NCBI GenBank assembly: GCA_950097015.1
Contig: CATNEN010000025.1
Location: forward strand, 9,171,001-9,235,000
DNA from: Macrostomum hystrix
Taxonomy: Eukaryota; Platyhelminthes; Macrostomidae
Direction of reading: 5' to 3'
DNA: 64,000 bases
Shown: piece by piece, positions 43,979 through 55,126 of the stretch
Position numbering within the stretch: position 1 is the stretch's first letter
Layout of the letters: every line of letters starts with the position of its first letter
Notes under the pieces: generated by a model
Seen by the model: only the letters and a program-made list of their open reading frames with translations
What the model was told of the DNA's origin: nothing
The model's database searches: none
Translations under genes and position numbers: made by a program

Positions 43979-45938
43979 TCATTCAGTCTCTTGATCGCGA
44001 GCGTTGTCATTGTTGTTTTTGTTGACAACAGGGGCCAGACTGACTCCTGTGGTGTAGCTTGTGCTGCGGCTGGAGCCTCCGCTGCCGACCGGGCGTCCGA
44101 GGCATCGTCGAAGCGGACGCAGCATCGGAGCGCGAACAAAGGCAACGTCCTTGGCGTAGATGATCCAGTTGAATCCGTAGAAGACGGCGTAGAGGACGTT
44201 GAACAGCAGGCCCAGACCACTGGTGAAGAGCACATTCAGATAGAACTCGACGGGATTGGCTCGCGAGTTGGCTGCGATTGAATAGACGGTGCCAACCCCC
44301 AGCACAGCGGCTGCTGGTGCCAGCGTGGCCATGTAGAACAAGCTCAGGCTGAAGATCAGCAGTGTCACCCTGGCGGCCTTTCGATCCTCCTTGGCATTCT
44401 GCTGCTGCTGCTGCTGCGTCTTCTGGCTGCTGGCCCGGATCTGGCGGATCCTGCAGGCCAGGAAGGCGTTAAAGGCCAGTATGATGAGAGACACGACCCC
44501 GCCGCGCTGGAGCAGGAACAGGTAGACGGTGAGCACACTGCGCTGGTCGGGCAGCTCGGATGGTACAAAACAGATCGTGGACAGCACGGCCACGTCGGCG
44601 AAGGCTAGCATCTGGCTGACTCGGAATAGGCCAATGACGGGTGTGGCACACGCGATGGAGATCAGGCCTGTGGGAAACATAATGATCGTAATTGATACAC
44701 CTGGCCCAATCGGGCCAGATGTATAACAAACAGCGCTGCCGCAGCTATTGCGTGGCGAATCTGAAGGCTGCGTACGGCTGTTCAGTCCATGGACTGGGGG
44801 TGTCACACCTAACGGTGACACAGTCAAATTTGTTCCGATGGAGTCAAGAATCGAAACCCCAACCTTCAAGTCGTGAGACGACGCTCTAACAACCAGGCTA
44901 CAACCCCGGCACAAATAACAGGTAACATAGACCGAGTATGAGCAAACAATAAACTCATAGGTGCCAAGACGCACCAATGAATGCGGCGGCCATCTTGCTG
45001 AGCTTGAGTCCATAGCTGCGGTAGCTAAACGGCAGGGTCAGCGCGTGCAGCCGGTCGACCACCAGCGCCACCATCAGCAGCATGGCGAAGCCGTTCGCAG
45101 TGTTCATGACGAACTCCCAAAAGGGGCAGAACCAGTCGGCGGAATACATCGGGAATTTGAATGAGCCTCTGGTGAAACTGAAGCTCGCTCGGTTCACCTG
45201 CAGATTGTCATTTACGCATTCGTAAGTCTGAGTCTATAATCACCATCGTGATCTGCATATTTGACGATAGCGCATCATTTGGTGACAGTGGATCCGCTGT
45301 CAGCGAGGAGGCCATTCTGCTCATTTCGCAGACTCCTGAGCACACAAGCACACAGATACCGACTTTCTCATCGTGAGGCAGTGAGCACTCTTCTCACTGT
45401 GCTTTGGGGGTTGGCCCTCAAGGGAGTAAATTGCACGACAAGCCCCCAAGCGTTCTCTCCGCGGCTGTGCCCCAGATGAATGTGGCCACGCTGCGGAATC
45501 GAGCTCAGGACCTTGGTGTGAGAGGCACGAACCACCTCAGTTGGACGGTGAACGCCAATGGAGTGCTGCGTCTCCACGAACCCCACCTGCTCAGGAATTT
45601 ACCGTCTGCGAGAAGAACTGATGCGTGACGATCAGCGCATTGGTTGGCAGCAGGCAGGTGATGTAGACATGCGGTTTCGACCAACGCGACCTCGAGCGAA
45701 GCATCAGGCAGAACGCCGTGAGGTTGCCGAATAGACCAACCACGAAGCAGACGGGCACAACGATGAAGGCCACCCAGCTGTTGAGTCGCTCCAGTGTCAA
45801 CACGCGGTCGTAGAGTTCGCGCAGCCCGGCGTCGCGACGCAGTGCCGACTGGAGGAGCATGAAGAACAGTGCGTAGCGGTTCGGGATTTCGCCTCCCCCG
45901 CTGCTGCTGTTGACAGCTGGATCGCTGTTGTTGCTCAT
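43979..45938 (-). CDS. Orphan class A (rhodopsin-like) GPCR, three exons
   Basis: Exons on the minus strand: 45938-45603, 45197-44975 and 44667-43979 (phases 0 and 1), 415 residues. The N-terminus has NNS/NSS glycosylation sites. TM1 contains VGLFGNLTAF with the conserved Asn (N72). TM2 is near residues 91-109 and lacks the usual LAxxD aspartate. A cysteine precedes TM3 (WFCPFWEF), and TM3 ends in VDRLHAL, a DRY-type motif. ECL2 has CFVPSELPD. TM5 is GGVVSLIILAFNAFL. ICL3 has a Gln run. TM6 lacks a CWxP motif (LIFSLSLFYMATLAPAAA), and TM7 reads NVLYAVFYGFNWIIYAKDV without NPxxY. These departures fit invertebrate peptide-receptor-like or flatworm-specific orphan families. Ligand unknown. Both introns host SINEs. 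Confidence 0.85.
44695..44912 (-). mobile_element. tRNA-derived SINE, family B, in GPCR intron 2
   Basis: Read on the minus strand, the head has GTAGCCTGGTTGTTAGAGCG (box A-like) and GGGGTTTCGATTC (box B-like), followed by the shared body with CCAGTCCATGGACTGAACAG and CGTACGCAGCC. It matches the fuller copy at 46195-46446. Confidence 0.75.
45268..45545 (-). mobile_element. tRNA-derived SINE, family A, in GPCR intron 1
   Basis: GCATCATTTGGTGACAGTGG tail, GACTCCTGAGCACAC body and GGAATCGAGCTCAGGACCTT head (reverse orientation), as in the other copies. It occupies most of the intron between 45602 and 45198. Confidence 0.8.
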
Positions 45939-46194
45939 GACTCTTATAGCGGTTGATTTGCCTGAGACTGTGCAACAACAAGTTTTATAAATTGGAGAGC
46001 AAAAAATAAGTTTAGCAACTTACCCTTACGGACCGTTGAAACCAATGTTTTCGACGAATTTCACGTTTTTGGGGATGAATTTATAGCCAATAAATTCCCA
46101 TTTGACTGGCAATGCAGCCAGTTCCACCAATCAGTGCAGGGGCCTCTATCCGTAATTGGTCAAGCCCTTCCAACCAAGCTAGCTTTTAATTACA

Positions 46195-46446
46195 ATAATG
46201 ATAATAACGACGGCACAGCCGCAGCTTGCGCGGCGCATCTGAAGGCTGCGTACGGCTGTTCAGTCTATGGACTGGGGAGGACACACACTTTTTATTATCC
46301 CATTTAACAGTTGATTAAACCGAAGCATTGCAGACTTAAGTGTCTTCTCTTACTTGGGAAAAAATCGTTCCAGTGGTGTCGGGAATCGAACCCCTGTCGT
46401 TCCTTCCAGTCGTGAATTCGACGCCCAAACCACTAATCTACAAGCT
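46195..46446 (-). mobile_element. tRNA-derived SINE, family B
   Basis: The best copy of family B. On the minus strand the head has TAGATTAGTGGTTTGGGCG (box A) and AGGGGTTCGATTCCCGACAC (box B), close to real tRNA promoter boxes. A body with CCAGTCCATAGACTGAACAG follows, then a simple ATTATTATCATTATTG tail. It lies 5' of the GPCR gene. Confidence 0.8.
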
Positions 46447-46682
46447 CTATAGACGTACTCGTATGTAAGCGTCTACTACAAAAAATAATTAATTTTCTGT
46501 ACTTTGCAGGCCTAGCTGTAAACGGACTAGCACACAAAACCCCATAGCATACTAATGCATACTTCAGTTTTTGAGATCAGATCAGTCAGATCGAAGCCTA
46601 AGCTTTGTTGTTGTCTAGTTTTCAAAGTGCCAGTTAAGAATTCCAGTTAGGTTTTCTTCCAATCTTAACAATAATAAAGACA

Positions 46683-46990
46683 TAGGTTGTGAGTGGTCTA
46701 ACGCGTTTGCCTCTCGCACCAAGGTCCCTGAGCTCGATTTCGCGGTGAGGCCACAGCTGCAGCTTGTGTGGTGTGGCTTGTCATGCAATTTACCTTTTGA
46801 GGGCCAACCTCCAAGGCATAGTGAGCTTTTACACTGCCTGACGATGAGAAAGTCAGTCACCCCTGTGTGATCGTCTGCCTGCGTACAGTATCAGTGTGCG
46901 TGTGTACTCAGGAGTCAGCGAAATGGGCAGAATTGCCTTTTCGCTGACTGCGGGTCTAGTGTCACCAAATAATGTGCCATTGCCCACAAC
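46683..46990 (+). mobile_element. tRNA-derived SINE, family A, plus orientation
   Basis: The only plus-oriented copy in the window. The head (GAGTGGTCTAACGCGTTTGC, GAGCTCGATTTCGCGG) comes first, then the body (TGCCTGACGATGAGAAAGTC) and the tail (GTGTCACCAAATAATGTGCC). It confirms the orientation and length (about 300 bases) deduced from the minus copies. Confidence 0.85.
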
Positions 46991-48466
46991 CCTTCAGCAA
47001 TTATTTTTGTTCCTATCTGAAGTGCATACACCCAATCAGTGAATGTAAATAAAGCTAAGTCAGTGTTTCCAAATCCATAAGTCAATTAATCTTCCATTAA
47101 TTTGAAGTGGGCCATGAAAATTGCCTAAGACTTTGATTTCGTCGTGAGAAAACTTTACCGACAAACATGCCTATGGCTCGCCATCGTTCACCATCGGTCA
47201 TGTGGCGGACCATTTTGAAAATAACGAGTAATACTGGTTACTCGCTAGCTGCATTTTGAACTTCGCGATAACCCTTTACCCACCCCACTCTCCCACGGTA
47301 GCTATCCTTGCAGTCAGGTGCACATTACGTAATTTGCAGCAGTGAGTTGAGATCAACCGTTCCCCTCGCTCTAGGGTGGCGGTTTTTAATGTTGCTGAGT
47401 AAACATGGGAGTTGTCTCATTTACAGTTGGAGCAAATGTAATTGAGCTGTCATAATTTCATCTCTCTTTGGTTACGTGTTGTAGGTAAATAGGGTGTGGC
47501 CGAAGTCAACAAATAAAATGAAACAAAGAAAGTTTTTCGCTATTTCATCACAGTTGAGCAGTCAAACACGACCGGGTGAAGGCAGTTTTTTGCACGAAAT
47601 ATTTCGTGATGTATTAAGTTTAGATAACAAAAATGTGAATTATTTACTCCTCTTTGCTTTAACAGATTCTGATTGTTAAAATGAAAACATTTTCTTTGAT
47701 GAAAACGTTAGCCGAATCAGATGGACCTCTGAATGATGTGCAAAACAGACTACTGGCGGCGACGAGAAGTCCTATAGGGTAGACGCTTATTAAAATAATA
47801 AAATTTCGTTGAAAAGCATGTACAAAGCCTAGAAAACGGTACAAGTAATTGAAGAACTTAGGGATTAAATGTCTTACATCGGACGGTAGAAGCAACAGCT
47901 GTACATGTGTCCCAACTGGACTCGATATCATTTCTCTCTCTCTTCTCTGACCATCTCTCGTCTCTAAACATTCTTATCTACAATGCTACCAACACCAGTC
48001 AGCCGAAATTCAGGCCGGATGAAGCAAGCGAGATTTTCGGAGGATCCAAACTAGCTTTCAGAATTCCTCTGCCTCTGTCGCTTTCGAAAGCGAAAAGAAG
48101 AGGATGAAAAACGTGGGCGGCCGCCAAGCCCCTACCGAACCGCCCACCCCAGCCACCCCAGCCTCCGCTCGGGAATTTATCGAGCGAAACTTCGGCAAGC
48201 CGGGGTCGCGAAAGCTGGGATGAAGGGGAATGGGGGAAGGGCCAGCTTCCAGACACCAGTTGCCGCATTAGTCAGCAGCAGCAGGGCTTCAGCTAGTCGA
48301 CCTGGAGGACCCATGGCCCAAGGTCTTTTCAAGGTCTCGTTGGAAAAAGCTTCGTATTTATAAGATAGACCGCAGCTTTCCTGTTCGCTGTCTAGTCACA
48401 ACTAACTCCAGGAACTATCAAATAGACCTTCTGATTTGTGGCAAATAGACCTTCTCTGCGATTAAA
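46991..48466 (+). promoter_or_regulatory. Upstream region of the RBFOX gene
   Basis: About 1.5 kb without a recognisable coding exon. TATTTATAAG at about 48355-48364 could be a TATA box placed about 100 bases before the RBFOX ATG (48467). A GC-rich stretch lies at 48110-48250. Short open frames here show no domain. Promoter assignment is inference from position. Confidence 0.4.
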
Positions 48467-50689
48467 ATGGACGCCTCTAATGTTAGCAGCAAGTCGGTAA
48501 GATTTTGTACATTGCGTAGAAATTTCATAAATCTTGGATTCGTTAGGTACGAAAAAGTTTTAGAGAGTCTTGGATAGTCTTGGGTAGTCTTGGACAGTCT
48601 TCAATAGTCTTGGGTAGTCTTGGGTAGTCTTGGGTAGTCTTGGACAGTCTTCAATAGTATTGGGTAGTCTTGGGTAGTCTTGGGTAGTCTTGGACAGTCT
48701 GGGATAGTCTGGAATAGTCTGGGATAGTCTTGGGTAGTCTTGGGTAGTCTTGGGTAGTCTGGGATAGTCTGGGATAGTCTTGGGTAGTCTTGGGTAGTCT
48801 TGGGTAGTATTGGGTAGTCTTGGGTAGTCTTGGGTAGTCTTGGGTAGTCTTGGGTAGTATTGGGTAGTCTTGGACAGTCTTCAAAAGTCTTGGGTAGTCC
48901 TGGGTAGTCTTGGGTAGTCTTGGACAGTCTGGGATAGTCTGGAATAGTCTGGGATAGTCTTGGGTAGTCTTGGGTAGTCTTGGGTAGTCTTGGGTAGTCT
49001 TGGGTAGTCTTGGACAGTCTTCAATAGTCTTGGGTAGTCTTGGGTAGTCTTGGACAGTCTGGGATAGTCTGGAATAGTCTGGGATAGTCTTGGGTAGTCT
49101 TGGGTAGTCTTGGGTAGTCTTGGGTAGTATTGGGTAGTCTTGGACAGTCTTCAATAGTCTTGGGTAGTCCTGGGTAGTCTTGGGTAGTCTTGGACAGTCT
49201 GGGATAGTCTGGAATAGTCTGGGATAGTCTTGGGTAGTCTTGGGTAGTCTTGGGTAGTCTTGGGTAGTCTTGGGTAGTCTGGGATAGTCTGGGATAGTCT
49301 GGGATAGTCTTGGATAGTCTTGGGTAGTCTTGGGAAGTCTTGGGTAGTCTGGGATAGTCTGGGATAGTCTTGGGTAGTCTTGGGTAGTCTTGGGTAGTCT
49401 TGGGTAGTCTTGGGTAGTCTTGGACAGTCTTCAATAGTCTTGGGTAGTCTGGGCTAGTCTTGGGTAGTCTGGGCTAGTCTTGGGTAGTCTTGGGTAGTCT
49501 TGGGTAGTCTTGGGTAGTCTTGGGTAGTCTTGGGTAGTCTTGGGTAGTCTTGGGTAGTCTTGGGTAGTCTTGGGTAGTCTGGGCTAGTCTTGGGTAGTCT
49601 TGGGTAGTCTTGGGTAGTCTTGGGATAGTCTTGGGTAGTCTTGGGTAGTCTTGGGTAGTCTTGGGTAGTCTTGGGTAGTCTGGGCTAGTCTTGGGTAGTC
49701 TTGGGTAGTCTTGGGTAGTCTTGGGATAGTCTTGGGTAGTCTTGGGTAGTCTGGGATGGTCTGGGATAGTCTTGGGTAGTCTGGGCTAGTCTTGGGTAGT
49801 CTTGGGTAGTCTTGGGTAGTCTTGGGATAGTCTTGGGTAGTCTTGGGTAGTCTTGGGTAGTCTGGGATGGTCTGGGATAGTCTTGGGTAGTCTTGGTTAG
49901 TTCGCAAGGAGGTAGTGTTTGGCTTTGTTTCCGGCCTGGGGTCCGCACTCCACCCCAAGCCAAGTAATTATTTTTTAAGCTTTTGCTGTCTCTAAGCCTC
50001 AAATGATCTGCGTTCGGCCAATTTGTAATGGCCCATGCGGGCTTTTGTGCAAAGGTGAAAAATGAAGACTTACCCGTCGCTTTCTTGTTTCGTCGAATTT
50101 CCCTAGTTCGTAGAATTTTCTTTGTTCATTGAATTTTTCAGTTCGTCGTATTTTGAGACCATCGTTGACTTTCATAATTTCAGCAAAGTCAGCAGTCCCC
50201 GCAACAACAGCAGCAGCAGCAGCAGCAGCAGCTTTCTGGAGAAATCGGTGGACCCAAACGGCTGCACATCAGTAATATACCGTTTAAGTTCAGGGAGACG
50301 GACCTGCGTGAGCTGCTTGGCGTGAGTTTTAGAGGCTTTTGAGTTTTAGAACTGGATCGGGCATTAACATCATAGCAATAATCAATACCAAATTCCGCTT
50401 TCAGCCGTTTGGTGAAATTCTGGACGTAGAGATCATATTTAACGAGCGCGGTTCCAAGGTAACAAAGTTTTAATTAACTTCAACAAGATTTCTGCAGCCA
50501 ATTGATTCAATCCGCCATAATTGCTGTCTCTTCGAAAACTAAGTGTCTCTTAACGATGAACTACGCGAAAATCCAAATCTTGTCTAATGAACGACATGAC
50601 TTAATAACTATTAATTGCAGCAGGGCTGTGGGCAATCACGCATCATTTGGCGACACTAGACCCCCAGCCAGCAAGACCCCCAGACAGAC

Positions 50690-50738
<49 letters not shown>

Positions 50739-50739
50739 C

Positions 50740-50774
<35 letters not shown>

Positions 50775-50775
50775 C

Positions 50776-50824
<49 letters not shown>

Positions 50825-52719
50825 GACGGTGAGAACCGGACAGAGTGCTTACTTATTCCAAACTCATCTGTTTCCAAGGCCATCGGATTCAACCATAGCG
50901 TGACGCCGGGCAGCAAGTTTGCAGGTTGTTCCAACAAAATCAAGCATAAGAATTACTGCCTTGTTGAGAGTAGTCCGATGCTTTGATTTTAATAAATTTT
51001 CGATCGATCGACTTGTTGACTTGCGAGCTCTGCTGGACAGTTTGCTGTACTTTTGTTATTAATATTTTACCAATTTATTCTATTACTATTTTCTACTCTG
51101 GGGCCACGTCAAATGCCTGAAAAAAATTATTTTACTGAATTTGAGTTTTTAAGAATGAGTTTGCTGGCTTTTGTAACACGAGACATTGGATCACTGGTTC
51201 AACAGGTTATACTCAAATCTGACAGGTTATACTCAAATCTGACAGGTTAGACTCAAATCTGACAGGTTAATACTCAAATCTGACAGGTTAGACTCAAATC
51301 TGACAGGTTAGACTCAAATCTGACAGGTATTTACTCAAATCTGACAGGTTAGACTCAAATCTGACAGGTTAGACTCAAATCGGACAGGTTAGACTCAAAT
51401 CTGACAGGTTAGACTCAAATCTGACAGGTTAATACTCAAATCTGACAGGTTAGACTCAAATCTGACAGGTTAGACTCAAATCTGACAGGTTATACTCAAA
51501 TCTGACAGGTTAGACTCAAATCTGACAAGTTAATACTCAAATCTGACAGGTTAGGCTCAAATCTGACAGGTTAATACTCAAATCCGACAGGTTAGACTCT
51601 AATCTAACTGGTTAGACTCGTGTATAGAATAATGGGCAGTAGCAACGGAATGTGTCTGAGTCACTCAGTCTGTTAGCAGTTTATTGGTCTTGTAGGCATG
51701 AAATACTGGGCATGAAATGTCATGCTGAATTATTTTCGTCAGCTCATGCTAAGCTCATATCTGTTTTCGTCCAGCCTGCCAGTCTGTTGTTGTTTTTTGC
51801 CGGAAATTAAAAACTTTTCAAATGAAAATTTGAGTACGATGCTTTTCCAACGCTACAGGGCTTCGGTTTCGTGACCTTCGCTGAGTCCGCCGACGCCGAC
51901 GAGGCGCGCGAGAAGCTCAACGGAACCCTGGTTGAGGGGCGCAAGATTGAGGTGAGGGAGGACTGAGGGAGGACTGAGGGAGGACTGAAGATGGACTGAG
52001 GTAAGACTGTGGAGAATTTTTTATTGGAAATTTTTTAACACAGTTTCTGATCCACACAAACTGCAGGTGAACAATGCCACAGCTCGAGTGATGACAAAGA
52101 AGAAGGACGCTTCACCGAACCAGCTCAGAGGTATAGCCGGTTTTTCAATAGTTGTGTATGAACAGAACCTTACCAAAGGTGCGCCTTCTATCTCAAACCT
52201 CCGCTCGAAATCTGCCTGCAATCTCCAGCCCTGCCGACCCTCCGCAATCGACCGCTGGTGCTGCCGCCAGCTTTCCAGGCCCTGGCGGCTGCCGCGGCGG
52301 CTGCGGCGGCCGCTGGCGGCGGCGGTGTCGGCGCACTCGGCGCTCCATTCGGCGGGGTCGCCCTGCCACCTCATCTGCTGTACCCGCTTGCGTCCGTCTT
52401 CGATCCGACGTTGGCATTCGCCGATCCGGCAGCTCTGGCCAGCCATCACCTGCAGCAGCATCAGTCGCTGCCGCCGATGCCGCAGCTTGCCTCGTTGGCC
52501 ACCGGCTTCCCGACTGCGGCTGATCAGTTCGCCGCTGCCGGCATTGCCGCGGCAGCCGCCGCCGCCGCCAGAGAAGCCTCCGCGGCGGCTGCTGCGGCCA
52601 CAGCGGCCGGTTTGAACTCCGCCTACGTCAACGCCAGCCCGACTGTGTACCGCGGTTCGCAGGGCACTCTGCAGCATCATCATCATCAGAGATTCGCTCC
52701 CTACTCCAGGCCCTACTAA
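48467..52719 (+). CDS. RBFOX: RBFOX-family RNA-binding splicing regulator, six exons
   Basis: A nuclear RNA-binding protein that controls alternative splicing through (U)GCAUG sites. Exons: 48467-48496 ([10 protein letters not shown]), 50184-50321, 50405-50458 (54 nt), 51859-51951 (93 nt), 52067-52130, 52229-52719; 289 residues. A Gln run precedes one RRM: RNP2 LHISNIPF and RNP1 KGFGFVTF, with [12 protein letters not shown] and [19 protein letters not shown] nearly identical to vertebrate RBFOX. The 54-nt and 93-nt RRM exons match the conserved exon sizes of the family. The C-terminus is Ala-rich with a His run and ends [10 protein letters not shown], echoing the RFAPY end of RBFOX1-3. Upstream alternative first exons may exist outside what I can recognise. 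Confidence 0.95.
48545..49905. repeat. 10-bp G-rich array in RBFOX intron 1 (about 136 units)
   Basis: Base unit TAGTCTTGGG, starting about 50 bases after the exon 1 donor (48497). A block reading GGACAGTCTGGGATAGTCTG followed by GAATAGTCTGGGATAGTC recurs at about 48691, 48921, 49051 and 49191, so the array has higher-order structure. For the first 1.07 kb there is no indel: all units keep the same 10-base register until an 11-base unit near 49621. Pro-Lys-Thr-Thr-Gln-Asp-Tyr frames on the minus strand are shadows. Confidence 0.96.
50620..50680 (-). mobile_element. SINE family A tail remnant
   Basis: GCAGGGCTGTGGGCAATCAC followed by CATCATTTGGCGACACTAGA matches the tail side of family A (compare 12235-12300). 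The rest of the element is missing and replaced by a CAGA tetranucleotide run, which may have grown from the truncated end. Confidence 0.6.
50682..50825. repeat. CAGA tetranucleotide microsatellite in RBFOX intron 3
   Basis: About 35 copies of CAGA with occasional CACA interruptions. It directly follows the SINE remnant. Thr-Asp-Arg-Gln frames are shadows. Confidence 0.96.
51195..51615. repeat. 20-bp minisatellite in RBFOX intron 3
   Basis: About 21 copies of GACTCAAATCTGACAGGTTA, with TACTC and AATACTC variants at the unit border. It lies mid-intron between 50458 and 51859. Confidence 0.95.
51952..52012 (+). repeat. 11-bp array starting at the RBFOX exon 4 donor
   Basis: About five units of GAGGGAGGACT and variants begin inside the donor GTGAGGGAGG at 51952. 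The last unit reads GAGGTAAGACT, creating a second good donor-like site (GAG/GTAAGA) about 46 bases downstream. Its use would lengthen the exon. Confidence 0.8.
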
Positions 52720-53812
52720 GTGAGGCTGAGAATATACGAGTTTAAATTCGCGCCGAAATTGAAACAAATGAATTAGGAATTTTCATCCCCCAACTAAGCT
52801 CGTATGTAAATTAGTAACATTTTACATTTTACTCAAACTTCATAAATACAGTACCCACCTGTAATATGCCTTATTGCTACAAATTGCTTTTAGATTTGTT
52901 TAAATTTTCGGCGCGAATTCAAATCCTGATTAGAATACACATGGCTTCTGCAGTGCCTCAATAAAAATGACTAGTCAAAAAACATTAACAAAGTGAAAAT
53001 AATTATTCATAAATTTTCATTAATTTTAAGCGAAATTGATCATCTGAATCTGGGATATATATATTTGTATATTTTTTCAAAAAAATGTTACATGCATTAC
53101 CTTCTCACAAGGAAGTCCATCGGTAGGTACTTGTAACCATGTTTTTTCGTCATTATAGAAAAGAAAATGCGCAAGTTTTTTGTAATTCTATCGTTTTTTC
53201 CTATCGTTGCAATTTTACTGTTACAAAACCTCATTTATTGTTATGACAAACATTTCTAATGCTCGCTTTATTTATTTATCTTTTAAACAAAAAAGGTCTA
53301 CATAATTTTATTGCGTCATTGTGGCACGATCTCGTCACTTCTAATTAACGCTCTTATTAATGATGTCAATCAAACAATTTTATGATTGCCTTAATATAAA
53401 GACATAAGAAAGTTTTGAAAAATTGTAATATTATGACATCTTGTTTTATACCTACTCGTGAGTAGTAAGCAATATTATAGTAAGCTGAAATTGCCAGAAC
53501 AGGCAGTGCACAATGGGCAAATGCTGGACTTAAGCTAGTCTAGCTGTCCTCAACAGTCACTTTTCGGAGGTCACTACTCAAAACCAGATCCCACGCCTAA
53601 ATTCTCCAATCGATATAGAATTCCCATTCTCTCGCTTATAACAAAAAAGGCTGGCTGGAGAGACTCAACCAGTTGAGTTGGTGAGTGATTCGCTGGTCCC
53701 CGCTCAATTGAAAGGCCAAGCAGCCTATCTGTAGCTGCAAACTGAACACTGTTTCTGGATCTGTAGCTTATAGAGAGCAAGGCATATAACTTCGTTTAAA
53801 AACCTAGGACAA
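52720..53812. other. AT-rich 3' flank of RBFOX
   Basis: Low-GC unique sequence. AATAAA at 52960-52965 (after CAGTGCCTC), about 240 bases past the RBFOX stop, is a candidate polyadenylation signal. No coding exon recognised up to 53812. Confidence 0.5.
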
Positions 53813-54926
53813 ATGCAGCAGCAGCAGCAGCAGCAGCAGCACTCCACAGCAGGATGGTGGCACACTGGCAGTGGTGGCGAACCAGGTTTCTGCGATAGGT
53901 AAGATTGTTTTTTAACTTTCAATACTTGAAGCAACACTGACAGAATTTCGCTGGACACATAAAGAATTTTAGACATGTCTGATAGTCGAAAGAATTATAT
54001 TTCCTAACACCTGTGTGATAGATAAGCCACCTGTTAGACAGATAAGCCACCTGTTAAGACAGATATATCACCTGTTAGACAGATAAACCACCTGTTAGAC
54101 AGATACATCACCTGTTAGACAGATAAACCACCTGTTAGACAGATATATCACCTGTTAGACAGAAAACTAACCTTATAGATAGGTGTATCACCTGTTTGAC
54201 AGATAAACCACCTGTTAGACAGATCAACCACCTGTTAGACAGATCAACCACCTGTTAGACAGATCAACCACCTGTTAGACAGATAAACCACCTGTTAGAC
54301 AGATCAACCACCTGTTAGACAGACAAACCACCTGTTAGACAGATAAACCACCTGTTTGACAGATCAACCACCTGTTTGACAGATCAACCACCTGTTAGAC
54401 AGATAAACCACCTGTTAGACAGATAAATCACCTGTTTGACAGATATACACTTGTTAGACAGATAAACCACCTGTTTGACAGATCAACCACCTGTTTGACA
54501 GATCAATCACCTGTTTGACAGATCAACCACCTGTTAGACAGATCAACCACCTGTTAGACAGATAAACCACCTGTTAGACAGATATATCACCTGTTTGACA
54601 GATCAACCACCTGTTAGACAGATAAACCACCTGTTAGACAGATATATCACCTGTTTGACAGATCAATCACCTGTTTGACAGATCAACCACCTGTTAGACA
54701 GATAAACCACCTGTTAGACAGATATACACTTGTTAGACCTGTTAGACCCGTCTGTTTGAATCCGACCATTTTCCACAGATGCAGCCAGGTGTTCAGCGAG
54801 CTGTACCAGGCCCTACTAGACCAGCTGTGCTTCACCCTGACACGACGAAGGCAGCGAAGTCCAAGACAGCGAAGGTACAGCTGCAACTATCAGGCTGACG
54901 ACACAACGGAGGACTATAGGGCATAG
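53813..54926 (+). CDS. Small two-exon gene of unknown function
   Basis: Exon 53813-53898 begins ATG and a Gln run ([20 protein letters not shown]) and ends in phase 2 before GTAAGA. Exon 54779-54926 follows a good acceptor (TTTTCCACAG) and gives RCSQVFSELYQALLDQLCF, then an Arg-rich stretch (TLTRRRQRSPRQRRY) and a stop. Together they give 77 residues. There is no signal peptide or recognised domain; the amphipathic helix plus basic patch could bind a partner or nucleic acid. Earlier exons may be missing. Support is the matching splice phase and a polyadenylation signal at 55121. It might alternatively be untranslated RNA. Confidence 0.45.
53997..54745. repeat. 20-bp minisatellite carrying CACCTG E-boxes
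   Basis: About 37 copies of CACCTGTTAGACAGATAAAC with TTTGAC and ATCAAC variants, filling the intron of the small gene and ending about 30 bases before its acceptor. Each unit contains CACCTG, the E2-box bound by Snail/ZEB or E-protein factors in animals. Function is not implied by the motif alone. Confidence 0.95.
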
Positions 54927-55120
54927 TATTCACCTACTATTCTCAATTTACGCTAATAATCATATTGCAGGAGTCTTTCAAATGGTGGCTGCTATATCAC
55001 TGTTACTCATTGCCAGAAACAACAAAAATTATGCTTAAACATTTTTAGCACATTAAAATTCGAATAGAGATTGCAGTGCCTGATAAATGTAGTTAACTTT
55101 AGTTAATTTTAGTGATTTTC

Positions 55121-55126
55121 AATAAA
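55121..55126 (+). terminator. Candidate polyadenylation signal for the small gene
   Basis: AATAAA about 195 bases after the stop at 54924-54926, followed by a T-rich stretch. Positional assignment. Confidence 0.45.

Noticed and set aside
48651-49958. Minus-strand protein rich in Pro-Lys-Thr-Thr-Gln-Asp-Tyr repeats as a structural protein
   Set aside because: It derives from the 10-bp repeat in RBFOX intron 1; frame continuity follows from the unit sequence.
52021-52767. Minus-strand open frame over the RBFOX last exon
   Set aside because: Low-complexity shadow of the Ala- and Gln-coding exon; no domain, and the plus-strand frame matches RBFOX.
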